A stretch of DNA of 53,116 nt from Clostridia bacterium (GTDB lineage Bacteria > Bacillota > Clostridia > Christensenellales > Borkfalkiaceae), in NCBI GenBank assembly GCA_900767885.1, contig CAAGAU010000021.1, positions 1 through 53,116 on the forward strand, written 5' to 3'. Position 1 is the first letter of the stretch. Each line of letters starts with the position of its first letter. Made by a program: the position numbers and the translations under genes. The notes under the pieces were generated by a model. That model was not told where the DNA came from, did no database searches, and worked only from the letters and a program-made list of their open reading frames with translations. Positions 23,716-30,209 of this stretch are shown one piece after another.

Positions 23716-23958
23716 ATGTTACGGCATTATTATATAACGCTTTGCGGAGAATATTTCGGGCAATACGTAGATATTTGTGCTACGGATAAAGAATCCGCCG
23801 TAACCCTTACCGAAAAGGTTTACGGTATTATGAACGTATCCACCGCTTACACGGATAAAGCGTGGGCGAAAAAATATACAAAGTGTTTCAGATATATCGG
23901 AAAGATTGAGAATTGTGAAGAAAAGGAATATTTACGGCGAAGAAAAATAAGTTTTTAA
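23716..23958 (+). CDS. Small hypothetical protein (80 aa)
   Basis: HYYITLCGEYFGQYVDICATD, then a helix (KESAVTLTEKVYGIMN) and a Lys-rich end. No membrane segment, no recognised family. The start ATG has no strong Shine-Dalgarno (GGACGGTAAAAGGCA upstream). The composition and gap to the next gene fit the element. Confidence 0.5.
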   Translation: MLRHYYITLCGEYFGQYVDICATDKESAVTLTEKVYGIMNVSTAYTDKAWAKKYTKCFRYIGKIENCEEKEYLRRRKISF

Positions 23959-23986
23959 TTTTTGAGCGAAAAGGACGGGAACGGCA

Positions 23987-24079
23987 ATGAAAACATTGAA
24001 ACGGCTATTGAAAGTGTTTTTATTTATAATCGCAATCGCGGTTATAGGCTACTTTATATATACGGGTAAACGGATATGA
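23987..24079 (+). CDS. 30-aa single-helix membrane peptide, candidate minor coat protein
   Basis: ATG at 23987 encodes MKTLKRLLKVFLFIIAIAVI followed by GYFIYTGKRI. A basic amphipathic start, one hydrophobic helix and a basic end describe the small coat peptides of filamentous phages (pVII and pIX of Ff phages are 33 and 32 aa). Its TGA overlaps the ATG of the Zot-like gene (ATGA), so the two are translationally coupled. No other short hydrophobic frame of major-coat type is obvious in the element. Confidence 0.55.
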   Translation: MKTLKRLLKVFLFIIAIAVIGYFIYTGKRI

Positions 24080-26325
24080 CGGCAAAGAAACGGAAAAAAA
24101 TCGTTTTACATATTTTATGCGGTGCGATTACGGCAGGAATTATTCTTTTGGGGATATTCCGATTCTTCGGTTCTGTCGGAAGAGTAATAGAAAGCTTAAG
24201 AGATTTTGGACTTTCGGTCGGATATTATTTTTGCGAGATATTCGAGATTCCGCATAATATAACGCCGACGGTGAACAATTTGCCGAAAGTGCCGTTTTTC
24301 GAGTTCCCGACGAAGCCGCCCGAAACCGTGCCTATAACTCCGTCCGTTCCTCTTCCCTCCGATTGGGAAAAGTTCAAGATAAAATGGTCGGAATATTGGA
24401 AACTTTGGGCAACGAAAGATAATTTTTTAAGTTATCTTTCATCGCTCGGAAACGTTCTTTATGTTCTGAGCAAGGTTGTAGTAATCGTTCTTCCGTTCGT
24501 TCTTGCCGTATGGCTGCTTCTGCGCCGGTTGCTGAAAACACAGAATAACAATTACGATAAAGACAGTAAGCCGTTACAAACGTTCAAAGCCGTATCGAAG
24601 CGGCTTTTTGTTCCGCTTAAAAAAGCTATAACGGCATTTATCGGCTTTGTCGGAGAAACGAAATATTATTATATCGCGTGGCTTTGTCTGTTTGGACTGT
24701 ATTTTAACGTATTTACGATAATAGCGGAATTTGTGGCGTATTATCTGTATTTCGTGGCTTCGTTCGATTTTTTAAGCCTGTATAAACAGGTATACAAACT
24801 TGCAATCGATTTATCGGCAGCGATAACGTTTATTCCGTTATGGGGTTGGATAATCGTTGCTGTGGTCGTATTCGATAAATTCCGTAAAAAAATAGCATAT
24901 GCAACGCTCAATCATTACGAAATGAAAAATCGCGGTTTTATCAATGCTCGCCCTATCGTGTATATGGTATGCGGAACTATGGGCAAGAAGAAAACTACGG
25001 CTATAACGGATATGGCACTGTCGCAGGAAGCAATGCTACGGGATAAAGCGTTTGAAAAGATATTGGAAAACGATCTGAAATTCCCGAACTTTCCTTGGGT
25101 AAACCTTGAAAACGCAATCAAGTGCGAAATGGGTAAACATACGGTATATAATCTTGCTACGGTGCGAAAATACGTGCGGCATTTAGCGGCGTGTTTTTAT
25201 GCGGCAAGAAAAAGTAAAAGCATATATAAAAGCATTAAACGGCATTTGAAAAAGCGGTATAATCTTCGTTACGATAGCCTTTGTTTCGGTTACGATTACG
25301 AAAGATACGGCTTTACATACGACGACAAACTGAAAATAACGGATATTTGGGAAACGGCGGAAACCTATGCGCAGCTGTATTTTATCTATGTGATACAATC
25401 TTCGCTTATCATAAGTAATTACAGCGTAAGAACGGACGGGGTATTATCGGATATAGGCAACTTTCCGCTCTGGAACGAAGATTTTTTCAGGCGTGACAGC
25501 CGGTTTGCGGAAAGTTATTCGAGGCACGCGCATATCGTGGACTTCGACAGTCTGCGGCTCGGAAGAAAGGTAATAGAAGAAAATATAAACGCGGACAGTT
25601 TCGAGTTCGGCGTTGTGGTAATAACGGAAGTCGGCAAGGAACGCGGAAACAGCATAGAACTTTCCGAAAAGAAGAAAAAGGACGAAACTACAAATCAGAA
25701 GAACGACCTTTTTAACAGTTGGCTTAAAATGGTTCGTCATTCCGCCACGGTAGATAATTTTCCGTTCGTGAGAGTTATAACGGACGAACAACGCCCCGAA
25801 AGTTGGGGCGCGGACGCGCGGGATTTGTGCGAAATCGTGCATATCAGAGAAAGCGGCGAAACGCGGCTTGCAATGCCCTTTTTCTCGCTTGCGGAACTGT
25901 TATACGATTGGTTTTTCGGTAAATTCACGGGGCTTTATTACGAATATCGGTATAACCGCGCGGATAATACGTTGAGTATGTATCTTCTTAAAGGTTTGAC
26001 GGCGTTTATACGGAAGTATTACGGCGGAATATATAATCGCTTCGGTTATTGTCGGCTTTCCGTTGACGTGGAAAGCGGAACGCAGGACGGACAAGCCGAA
26101 AGCAATAAATATTACCTTATGAGTAAAAAGATATACAGCAAGCGTTTTTCAACCGATTGTTTTTCGGATTTCTTTACGGAAAAAGCGTTGCGTTCTCCCG
26201 TCGGTATCGACGATTTGCCCGAATACTCTACCGAAAAGGCAACGTTCGACGAACTTTCCGAGCAGAACTCTTACTTTATCAACGACTTATTGAACGGTCT
26301 TAAAAACAATGACAAGAAAAATTGA
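24076..26325 (+). CDS. Zot/pI-like morphogenesis ATPase with N-terminal membrane domain
   Basis: 749 aa. Four hydrophobic segments precede the ATPase: about residues 9-30, 133-152, 198-228 and 238-265, with a Pro-rich exposed loop (about 57-95) after the first. The P-loop is GTMGKKKT at 300-307 (G-x-x-G-x-x-K-T), and a Walker B-like VVVITE is at 513-518. In filamentous phages this ATPase drives extrusion through the membrane. The classical pI/Zot proteins begin with the P-loop and have the membrane helix later, so the order here is reversed. It sits between the small membrane peptide and rep. Alternative: a TraG/FtsK-like conjugation ATPase, less likely given no relaxase/T4SS genes. Confidence 0.6.
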   Translation: MTAKKRKKIVLHILCGAITAGIILLGIFRFFGSVGRVIESLRDFGLSVGYYFCEIFEIPHNITPTVNNLPKVPFFEFPTKPPETVPITPSVPLPSDWEKFKIKWSEYWKLWATKDNFLSYLSSLGNVLYVLSKVVVIVLPFVLAVWLLLRRLLKTQNNNYDKDSKPLQTFKAVSKRLFVPLKKAITAFIGFVGETKYYYIAWLCLFGLYFNVFTIIAEFVAYYLYFVASFDFLSLYKQVYKLAIDLSAAITFIPLWGWIIVAVVVFDKFRKKIAYATLNHYEMKNRGFINARPIVYMVCGTMGKKKTTAITDMALSQEAMLRDKAFEKILENDLKFPNFPWVNLENAIKCEMGKHTVYNLATVRKYVRHLAACFYAARKSKSIYKSIKRHLKKRYNLRYDSLCFGYDYERYGFTYDDKLKITDIWETAETYAQLYFIYVIQSSLIISNYSVRTDGVLSDIGNFPLWNEDFFRRDSRFAESYSRHAHIVDFDSLRLGRKVIEENINADSFEFGVVVITEVGKERGNSIELSEKKKKDETTNQKNDLFNSWLKMVRHSATVDNFPFVRVITDEQRPESWGADARDLCEIVHIRESGETRLAMPFFSLAELLYDWFFGKFTGLYYEYRYNRADNTLSMYLLKGLTAFIRKYYGGIYNRFGYCRLSVDVESGTQDGQAESNKYYLMSKKIYSKRFSTDCFSDFFTEKALRSPVGIDDLPEYSTEKATFDELSEQNSYFINDLLNGLKNNDKKN

Positions 26326-26405
26326 AAGTACGCATTCAAAGAACGCCCGAAAAAGAATACGGGGCTTGTTCTTTTAGATTGCAGAGGCAAAAAGAAAAAC
26401 GGCGG

Positions 26406-26562
26406 TTTTCGCGATAAAATGCGGCAGACGAAAGCAACCTTGAAAAGGGACTTGTTCCTTTGAGTTGCTTTCGGCAACGCACGGAACTCGCGAAAATTTC
26501 GGTTAGTCAAGTACACCGTGGAATAAATAGCGAAGCGGTTTATGCCGCGAAAGGTACTTGAC
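26406..26562. other. Nested hairpins upstream of rep (origin or packaging candidate)
   Basis: TTTTCGCGA (26406-26414) pairs with TCGCGAAAA (26488-26496). Inside it CGAAAGCAAC (26429-26438) pairs with GTTGCTTTCG (26464-26473), which in turn encloses AAAGGGA-cttg-TTCCTTT. Next to it GTCAAGTAC (26506-26514) pairs with GTACTTGAC (26554-26562) around an inner GCGG/CCGC stem. All arms are perfect except one G-U. An ATG at 26542 lies inside this structure and is not used as the rep start. Confidence 0.7.
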
Positions 26563-26610
26563 GAACACGAAAAGACGCAACCTTATAAAAATAAAAAGAG
26601 GTGTAAACCG

Positions 26611-27606
26611 ATGAGCAAGGTAAAACTTATTCCCATAGACGACGGCGAATGTCCTTTCCCGTTCTTCGAAGAACCGGATGAAGAAACGATAGCGATTCCC
26701 TCGGAAGCGTGGTATAATATTTATAACGACGGCAACCACTTTGTCGGCGTTCCCGTTACGCATAGCAATAAAAAACACCGCGGCGGAGCCAAAAAGAAAG
26801 ATGACATAGATATATGTTTCGATTCGCTCTATCTTTCCGCCGTGAGAAAAGGTTTGAAAGATACCAAACGCGAAAAGCAACTTACCGACTTTATTCTGTC
26901 GGGAATGAAAGACCTGTACGAGAACTATCCCCTTTTGGACGAGTACGTTTCGGAACGTATCGAGCGTAAACGTCGCAATCTGAACGTGCGTAAAAAGCGT
27001 TTCCGTCGCAAGGCGTATCTCAATAAGTGGAACTATTTTATAACGTTTACGTTCGATTCGTCGAAACATACGGCGGATTCGTTTAAGAAGAAACTTCGTA
27101 AATGCCTGTCTAATCTCCATACGCGCCGCGGTTGGAGATATATGGGCGTGTTCGAGTTCTCGCCCGAAAAGGAACGTTTGCACTTTCACGCACTCGCATA
27201 TATTCCCGACGGTGAAATGCTCGGCAAAATAACAGAAAAGAAAAGTTATTCTCCGAAAACGGGTAAAGTGGAAAGCCGCAACGAAAACAGTTTCTTTGCG
27301 GAAAACTTCGGCGTAAACGATTTTGAAGAAATCAACGCCACGGCGATTTCTCACGGAACTACGGTTAATTATCTCTTAAAATACATAGAAAAGCAAGACG
27401 AAAGAATAGTATACAGTCGCGGTATTCCCGCGCAAGTATGCAAAAAACTGACGGCTACGGAAATTATAACGGGTTTTGCGGATTATGTTACAAAGTATGT
27501 TTTGTTTGATAACGTGCTTTCTTTCGAGCGCGATATTCTTCGTTATAAGCCTAAGCAATTGTCTATGATAGACATTATCTGCAATCCGCCGCGGATAGCC
27601 TGTTAA
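26611..27606 (+). CDS. HUH-superfamily replication initiator (Rep)
   Basis: 331 aa. The motifs of rolling-circle initiators are present in order: motif 1 YFITFTFDSS (about residues 147-156), motif 2 LHFHALAYIP with the metal-binding H191-F-H193, and motif 3 YLLKYIEK with the candidate catalytic Tyr254 or Tyr258 (Y-x-x-K-Y as in phage-type Reps). Such proteins nick the origin and stay covalently bound to the 5' end. AGAGGTG before the ATG at 26611 selects this start over an ATG 69 bp upstream. Hairpin clusters on both sides are candidate double- and single-strand origins. Confidence 0.8.
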   Translation: MSKVKLIPIDDGECPFPFFEEPDEETIAIPSEAWYNIYNDGNHFVGVPVTHSNKKHRGGAKKKDDIDICFDSLYLSAVRKGLKDTKREKQLTDFILSGMKDLYENYPLLDEYVSERIERKRRNLNVRKKRFRRKAYLNKWNYFITFTFDSSKHTADSFKKKLRKCLSNLHTRRGWRYMGVFEFSPEKERLHFHALAYIPDGEMLGKITEKKSYSPKTGKVESRNENSFFAENFGVNDFEEINATAISHGTTVNYLLKYIEKQDERIVYSRGIPAQVCKKLTATEIITGFADYVTKYVLFDNVLSFERDILRYKPKQLSMIDIICNPPRIAC

Positions 27607-27636
27607 AGACTAAGTTCATATAAACTTCCTTGTCTT

Positions 27637-27867
27637 GCGCCTGTGTATGCACGGCGCATTTTGTCGTGTTGTAAATTGCACGACGAAAGCAAAAGACAAT
27701 ATTTTTCCGCATTGCGCCGCAGCCTGAAAGCGGGTTTTGCAAGCGATTTAGCGCAAAACCGCTTTCCGCGGCGCGAAGAAAGCGGCTGTTTCGGCGGCAT
27801 TACGCGACACCTTGACCGCCGCGCCGCAAGGCGCGGCTCTCGTTTTAGTCAAGGTGTCGCGTAATGC
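27637..27867. other. Dense hairpin region after rep, with 20-bp perfect inverted repeat (replication origin candidate)
   Basis: Successive stems: GCGCC-t-GTG/CAC-GGCGC (27637-27657); GTCGTG/CACGAC (27663-27684); GCGCCGC/GCGGCGC (27714-27720 and 27768-27774) enclosing GAAAGCGG-g-TTTTGC/GCAAAACCGCTTTC (27726-27766); and GCATTACGCGACACCTTGAC (27797-27816) perfectly repeated in inverse at 27848-27867, enclosing an 8-bp stem with a GCAA loop (27818-27837). No gene is credible in the 336 bp between rep and the transposase. Stacked hairpins between genes are the signature of filamentous phage intergenic regions (origins and packaging signal). Confidence 0.75.
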
Positions 27868-27942
27868 TCTCTGTATATCTTTTTTCACGATTTACAGGTT
27901 TCATTTTTGATTATTTTTACGGTTAAAGGACGGTTACGGATT

Positions 27943-28998
27943 ATGAAACGAAAAGGAACAAAAGATTTATCTTACACTCAACGCGTTCAGTTGGAAGCCT
28001 ATCTGAATGCAGGTTTACATAAAAAGCAGATTGCCGAAAATCTCGGTGTTTGCCTTGCTACCGTGTATAACGAAATTAAACGCGGTGCTTATACTTACAA
28101 AAAATACAGTTATACCGATTATTGGGGCGAACGGCATTATAAGTCCGTTGTCGGTTACAGTCCGAACATTGCCGAAGATAAATATCGTATGAATCTGACT
28201 TCGCACGGCGCACCGCTTAAAATAGGCAACGACTACGCTTTTGCGAATTACGTTGAAAAACGTATTATACAAGATAAAATATCTCCGTCTGCGATTGTCG
28301 GTGAAATTAAACGCGGCAATCTTTTCCGAACGAAGATAAGTAAAACTACTATGTATCGCTACATTTCACAGGGGATATTTCTCCACGTTAAAATGTCGCA
28401 CTTGCCGCAAGGCTTACGGAAGAAGCATTACAGAAAGTCGGTTGTCAAACGTCCGCCGAAAGGTACGAGCATAGAAAAACGCCCCGACGAAATCGCCGCG
28501 CGTAATTCGTTCGGCAATTGGGAAATGGATTGTGTGGTAGGCAAACAAAATACGCGTTCCGTTCTTCTTGTCCTTACCGAACGGCTTACGAGATACGAAA
28601 TTATTATCCGTATGCAGAACAGAAAAGCGGATTCCGTCGTAAAGGCGATCGACAAACTCGAACATAAATACGGAACTTATAAATTCCGTAAACTTTTTAA
28701 GAGTATCACCGTAGATAACGGTTCTGAGTTCTCGGACTTTACGGGTTTGGAACGTTCCGTTAAAAAAGGGCGAAGAACAAGCGTGTTCTATTGTCACCCG
28801 TATACGAGTTGCGAACGCGGTTCAAACGAACGTATCAACAGAGATATTCGCAGACAATGCCCGAAAGGCTCTGACTTCTCATTGTATTCTGAGAAATTTA
28901 TACGTGAAGTAGAAACTTGGGTAAACAACTATCCGCGCGAAATTTTCGGCTTTGCCACTTCTGCGGAAATGTTCGCCCGTGAGTTTGCCGCGCTGTAA
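27943..28998 (+). CDS. IS30-family transposase (DDE)
   Basis: 351 aa. An N-terminal helix-turn-helix (SYTQRVQLEAYLNAGLHKKQ, then IAENLGVCLATVYNEIKRG) is followed by the DDE catalytic core: Asp in GNWEMDCVVG, Asp in SITVDNGSEFSDF and Glu in CERGSNERINRDIRR. These spacings and the surrounding words are characteristic of IS30 transposases. The ATG at 27943 is used; an in-frame TTG lies 36 bp upstream. No typical IS30 terminal inverted repeats hug this gene, so it may mobilise the whole element rather than be a separate insertion sequence. Confidence 0.9.
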   Translation: MKRKGTKDLSYTQRVQLEAYLNAGLHKKQIAENLGVCLATVYNEIKRGAYTYKKYSYTDYWGERHYKSVVGYSPNIAEDKYRMNLTSHGAPLKIGNDYAFANYVEKRIIQDKISPSAIVGEIKRGNLFRTKISKTTMYRYISQGIFLHVKMSHLPQGLRKKHYRKSVVKRPPKGTSIEKRPDEIAARNSFGNWEMDCVVGKQNTRSVLLVLTERLTRYEIIIRMQNRKADSVVKAIDKLEHKYGTYKFRKLFKSITVDNGSEFSDFTGLERSVKKGRRTSVFYCHPYTSCERGSNERINRDIRRQCPKGSDFSLYSEKFIREVETWVNNYPREIFGFATSAEMFAREFAAL

Positions 28999-29071
28999 TC
29001 GATTTTTGAAAATACACTTTCAAAAAATAAAACCGCCGTAAGACGGTTCTTTTGCCATACATTAAAACACT

Positions 29072-29105
29072 AAAAGGGGTATTCCTTATCGGTCTACCCC
29101 TTATT
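29072..29105 (+). terminator. Inverted repeat after the transposase, probable terminator
   Basis: AAGGGGTA (29074-29081) pairs perfectly with TACCCCTT (29095-29102) across 13 nt, followed by ATTTCTTTG. A weaker AAAACCG/CGGTT stem followed by CTTTT lies just before it (29029-29053). Together they probably end element transcription. The rest of 29106-29218 is very AT-rich with no gene. Confidence 0.5.
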
Positions 29106-29236
29106 TCTTTGCCGTAGATTCCTATTTTCGGCTTACTTTTTTTAGAATTAGAAAACTTTTTTTGAAATCCTAAAAAAATTCTATAAAATTACTTGACTTT
29201 TCAATTTTTTTTAATTTTTTTCGCGTCCGCTCTTTC

Positions 29237-29283
29237 TCCTCGCGCGCACGCGCATTTTATACGGTTTCCTCGCGCGCACGCGC
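29237..29283. repeat. Two 17-bp GC-rich direct repeats near the right edge of the prophage
   Basis: TCCTCGCGCGCACGCGC occurs at 29237-29253 and 29267-29283, 30 bp apart, in otherwise AT-rich DNA between the element and the tRNA genes. Alternating CG/CA tracts could form Z-DNA or be protein-binding sites. No gene is credible here. Confidence 0.7.
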
Positions 29284-29330
29284 GCATATTACATATTGTT
29301 GTATTAGCGTCCGACATGCCGCACAACGTA

Positions 29331-29367
29331 AAAAAAAAACGACAAGCGGATAACTTGTCGTTTTTTT
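29331..29367 (-). terminator. Terminator of the tRNA operon (works in both directions)
   Basis: ACGACAAG (29339-29346) pairs with CTTGTCGT (29354-29361). A T-run follows on the minus strand (A9 on plus) and TTTTTTT follows on the plus strand. It starts 3 bp after the 3' end of tRNA-Gly. Confidence 0.9.
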
Positions 29368-29369
29368 GA

Positions 29370-29444
29370 TGGAGCGGGAAACGAGATTCGAACTCGCGAC
29401 ATTTGCCTTGGCAAGGCAACGCTCTACCACTGAGCCATTCCCGC
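29370..29444 (-). tRNA. tRNA-Gly (GCC)
   Basis: 75 nt with encoded CCA. Acceptor GCGGGAA pairs with TTCCCGC. The D arm contains GCTCAGTGGTAGAGC, the anticodon arm TTGCC-TTGCCAA-GGCAA has anticodon GCC, and the T arm is CGAG-TTCGAAT-CTCG within a 5-bp stem. 4 bp downstream of tRNA-Val in transcription order. Confidence 0.97.
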
Positions 29445-29448
29445 AATC

Positions 29449-29524
29449 TGGTGGAAACAATAGGGCTCGAACCTATGACCCCCTGCTTGTAAGGCAGATG
29501 CTCTCCCAACTGAGCTATGCTTCC
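29449..29524 (-). tRNA. tRNA-Val (UAC)
   Basis: 76 nt with encoded CCA. It begins GGAAGCA and has the D arm TAGCTCAGTTGGGAGAGC. The anticodon loop CTTACAA gives anticodon TAC, and the T arm ATAGG-TTCGAGC-CCTAT is intact. Transcribed first, then tRNA-Gly. Confidence 0.97.
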
Positions 29525-29543
29525 AAACCCGAACTGCTTGTAC

Positions 29544-29572
29544 ATAATACCAAATTTAAAAAAAATTTGCAA
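29544..29572 (-). promoter_or_regulatory. Sigma-A promoter of the tRNA-Val/tRNA-Gly operon
   Basis: Minus strand TTGCAA (29567-29572), exactly 17 bp, TATTAT (29544-29549), about 13 bp before the expected transcription start near the tRNA-Val 5' end. The remaining gap to dfrA (29573-29708) holds an 8-bp perfect hairpin GCGGACGA/TCGTCCGC at 29662-29683, possibly the 3' end of the thyA-dfrA mRNA, and no gene. Confidence 0.75.
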
Positions 29573-29708
29573 CTGTTTTTACGTGGTTTTTCAAAAAAAA
29601 TTAAATATTTTTTTATCCGCGTAAAACCGCGTTTTATACGTTACTTTTTCGGGGAATTGCCGCGGACGAATCGTATCGTCCGCAAAGCCGTTTTACGGGC
29701 AAAAGCAA

Positions 29709-30209
29709 TTACAACTTTACGGGCGAAAGATTTTTGTATGTGGTGAACTTTATAGAGTATTCGCCGCTTTTCACAGGTTCGCTTTCGTACACGCACTTAA
29801 AATGCTCGTCTTTATCGAGATTATCGAAAAAGACTTCCGCTCCGCCGTCGGCGGCAACCTTGGTAACCAAAACTTCCTCGCAATAACAGAGCATGGTATG
29901 GTAAAAAGTCGCTCCGCCGATAACGAATATGTCGCCCGAACGTTTTTTGAGTTCGGCAAGCATATCTTCCATGGTATGCACGCAAATCAGATCGTCGCGA
30001 TTTACGCTCTCCGGGCAAATTACTATGTTTTCTCTTTTGGGCAGCGGCTTGCCGCCGGGAAAGGACAAAAGAGTGTTATAACCCATGCAAACCGTACAGC
30101 CGAGGGTTTTTTGTCTGAAAAACTTCATATCTTCGGGGAGATGAAAGAGTAAATCGTTCTTCTTGCCTATCCCCCACTTTTCATCAACCGCAACTATGGC
30201 GCGTATCAT
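29709..30209 (-). CDS. dfrA: Dihydrofolate reductase
   Basis: 166 aa. Reduces dihydrofolate to tetrahydrofolate with NADPH, regenerating the cofactor oxidised by ThyA. IRAIVAVDEKWGIGKKNDLL (N-terminal strand and Met20-loop region), FHLPEDMKFFRQKTLG with the substrate-binding acidic residue, and IFVIGGATFYHTML are characteristic. Its start overlaps the thyA stop by 4 bp, so the two pathway partners are translationally coupled. The symbol follows common usage (also folA). Confidence 0.95.
   Translation of the reverse strand: MIRAIVAVDEKWGIGKKNDLLFHLPEDMKFFRQKTLGCTVCMGYNTLLSFPGGKPLPKRENIVICPESVNRDDLICVHTMEDMLAELKKRSGDIFVIGGATFYHTMLCYCEEVLVTKVAADGGAEVFFDNLDKDEHFKCVYESEPVKSGEYSIKFTTYKNLSPVKL

Larger units (their letters stand above)
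16291..29218 (+). mobile_element. Integrated inovirus-like (filamentous phage) element with IS30-type transposase
   Basis: About 12.9 kb in which every gene lies on the plus strand, is AT-richer than the flanks, and is compact with coupled starts. Filamentous-phage hallmarks: a HUH replication initiator (26611), a membrane-embedded P-loop ATPase placed like Zot/pI (24076), a large protein with N- and C-terminal membrane helices like an adsorption protein pIII (20029), small membrane peptides, and dense hairpins around rep. There is no capsid, terminase, portal or tyrosine integrase gene. IS30-family transposases are known to serve as integrases of Spiroplasma filamentous phages. The ends are uncertain: the 15-bp AT-rich direct repeat ATTTTTTTTAATTTT at 16291-16305 and 29204-29218 is the only flanking repeat I see, and it is low complexity. 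Alternative: an integrative rolling-circle plasmid with a secreted-protein module. Confidence 0.65.

Noticed and set aside
24076..26325. Conjugation coupling protein (VirD4/TraG)
   Set aside because: There are no relaxase, VirB4 or other type IV secretion genes, and the Rep is a phage/plasmid rolling-circle initiator type; kept only as an alternative.
26542..26610. Upstream ATG as rep start
   Set aside because: It lies inside the loop of a 9-bp inverted repeat without a Shine-Dalgarno; the ATG at 26611 has AGAGGTG at the right distance.
29370..29444. tRNA-Gly 3' end as prophage attachment site
   Set aside because: No copy of the tRNA 3' end or T arm is found at the left end near 16.3 kb, and no tyrosine integrase is encoded.
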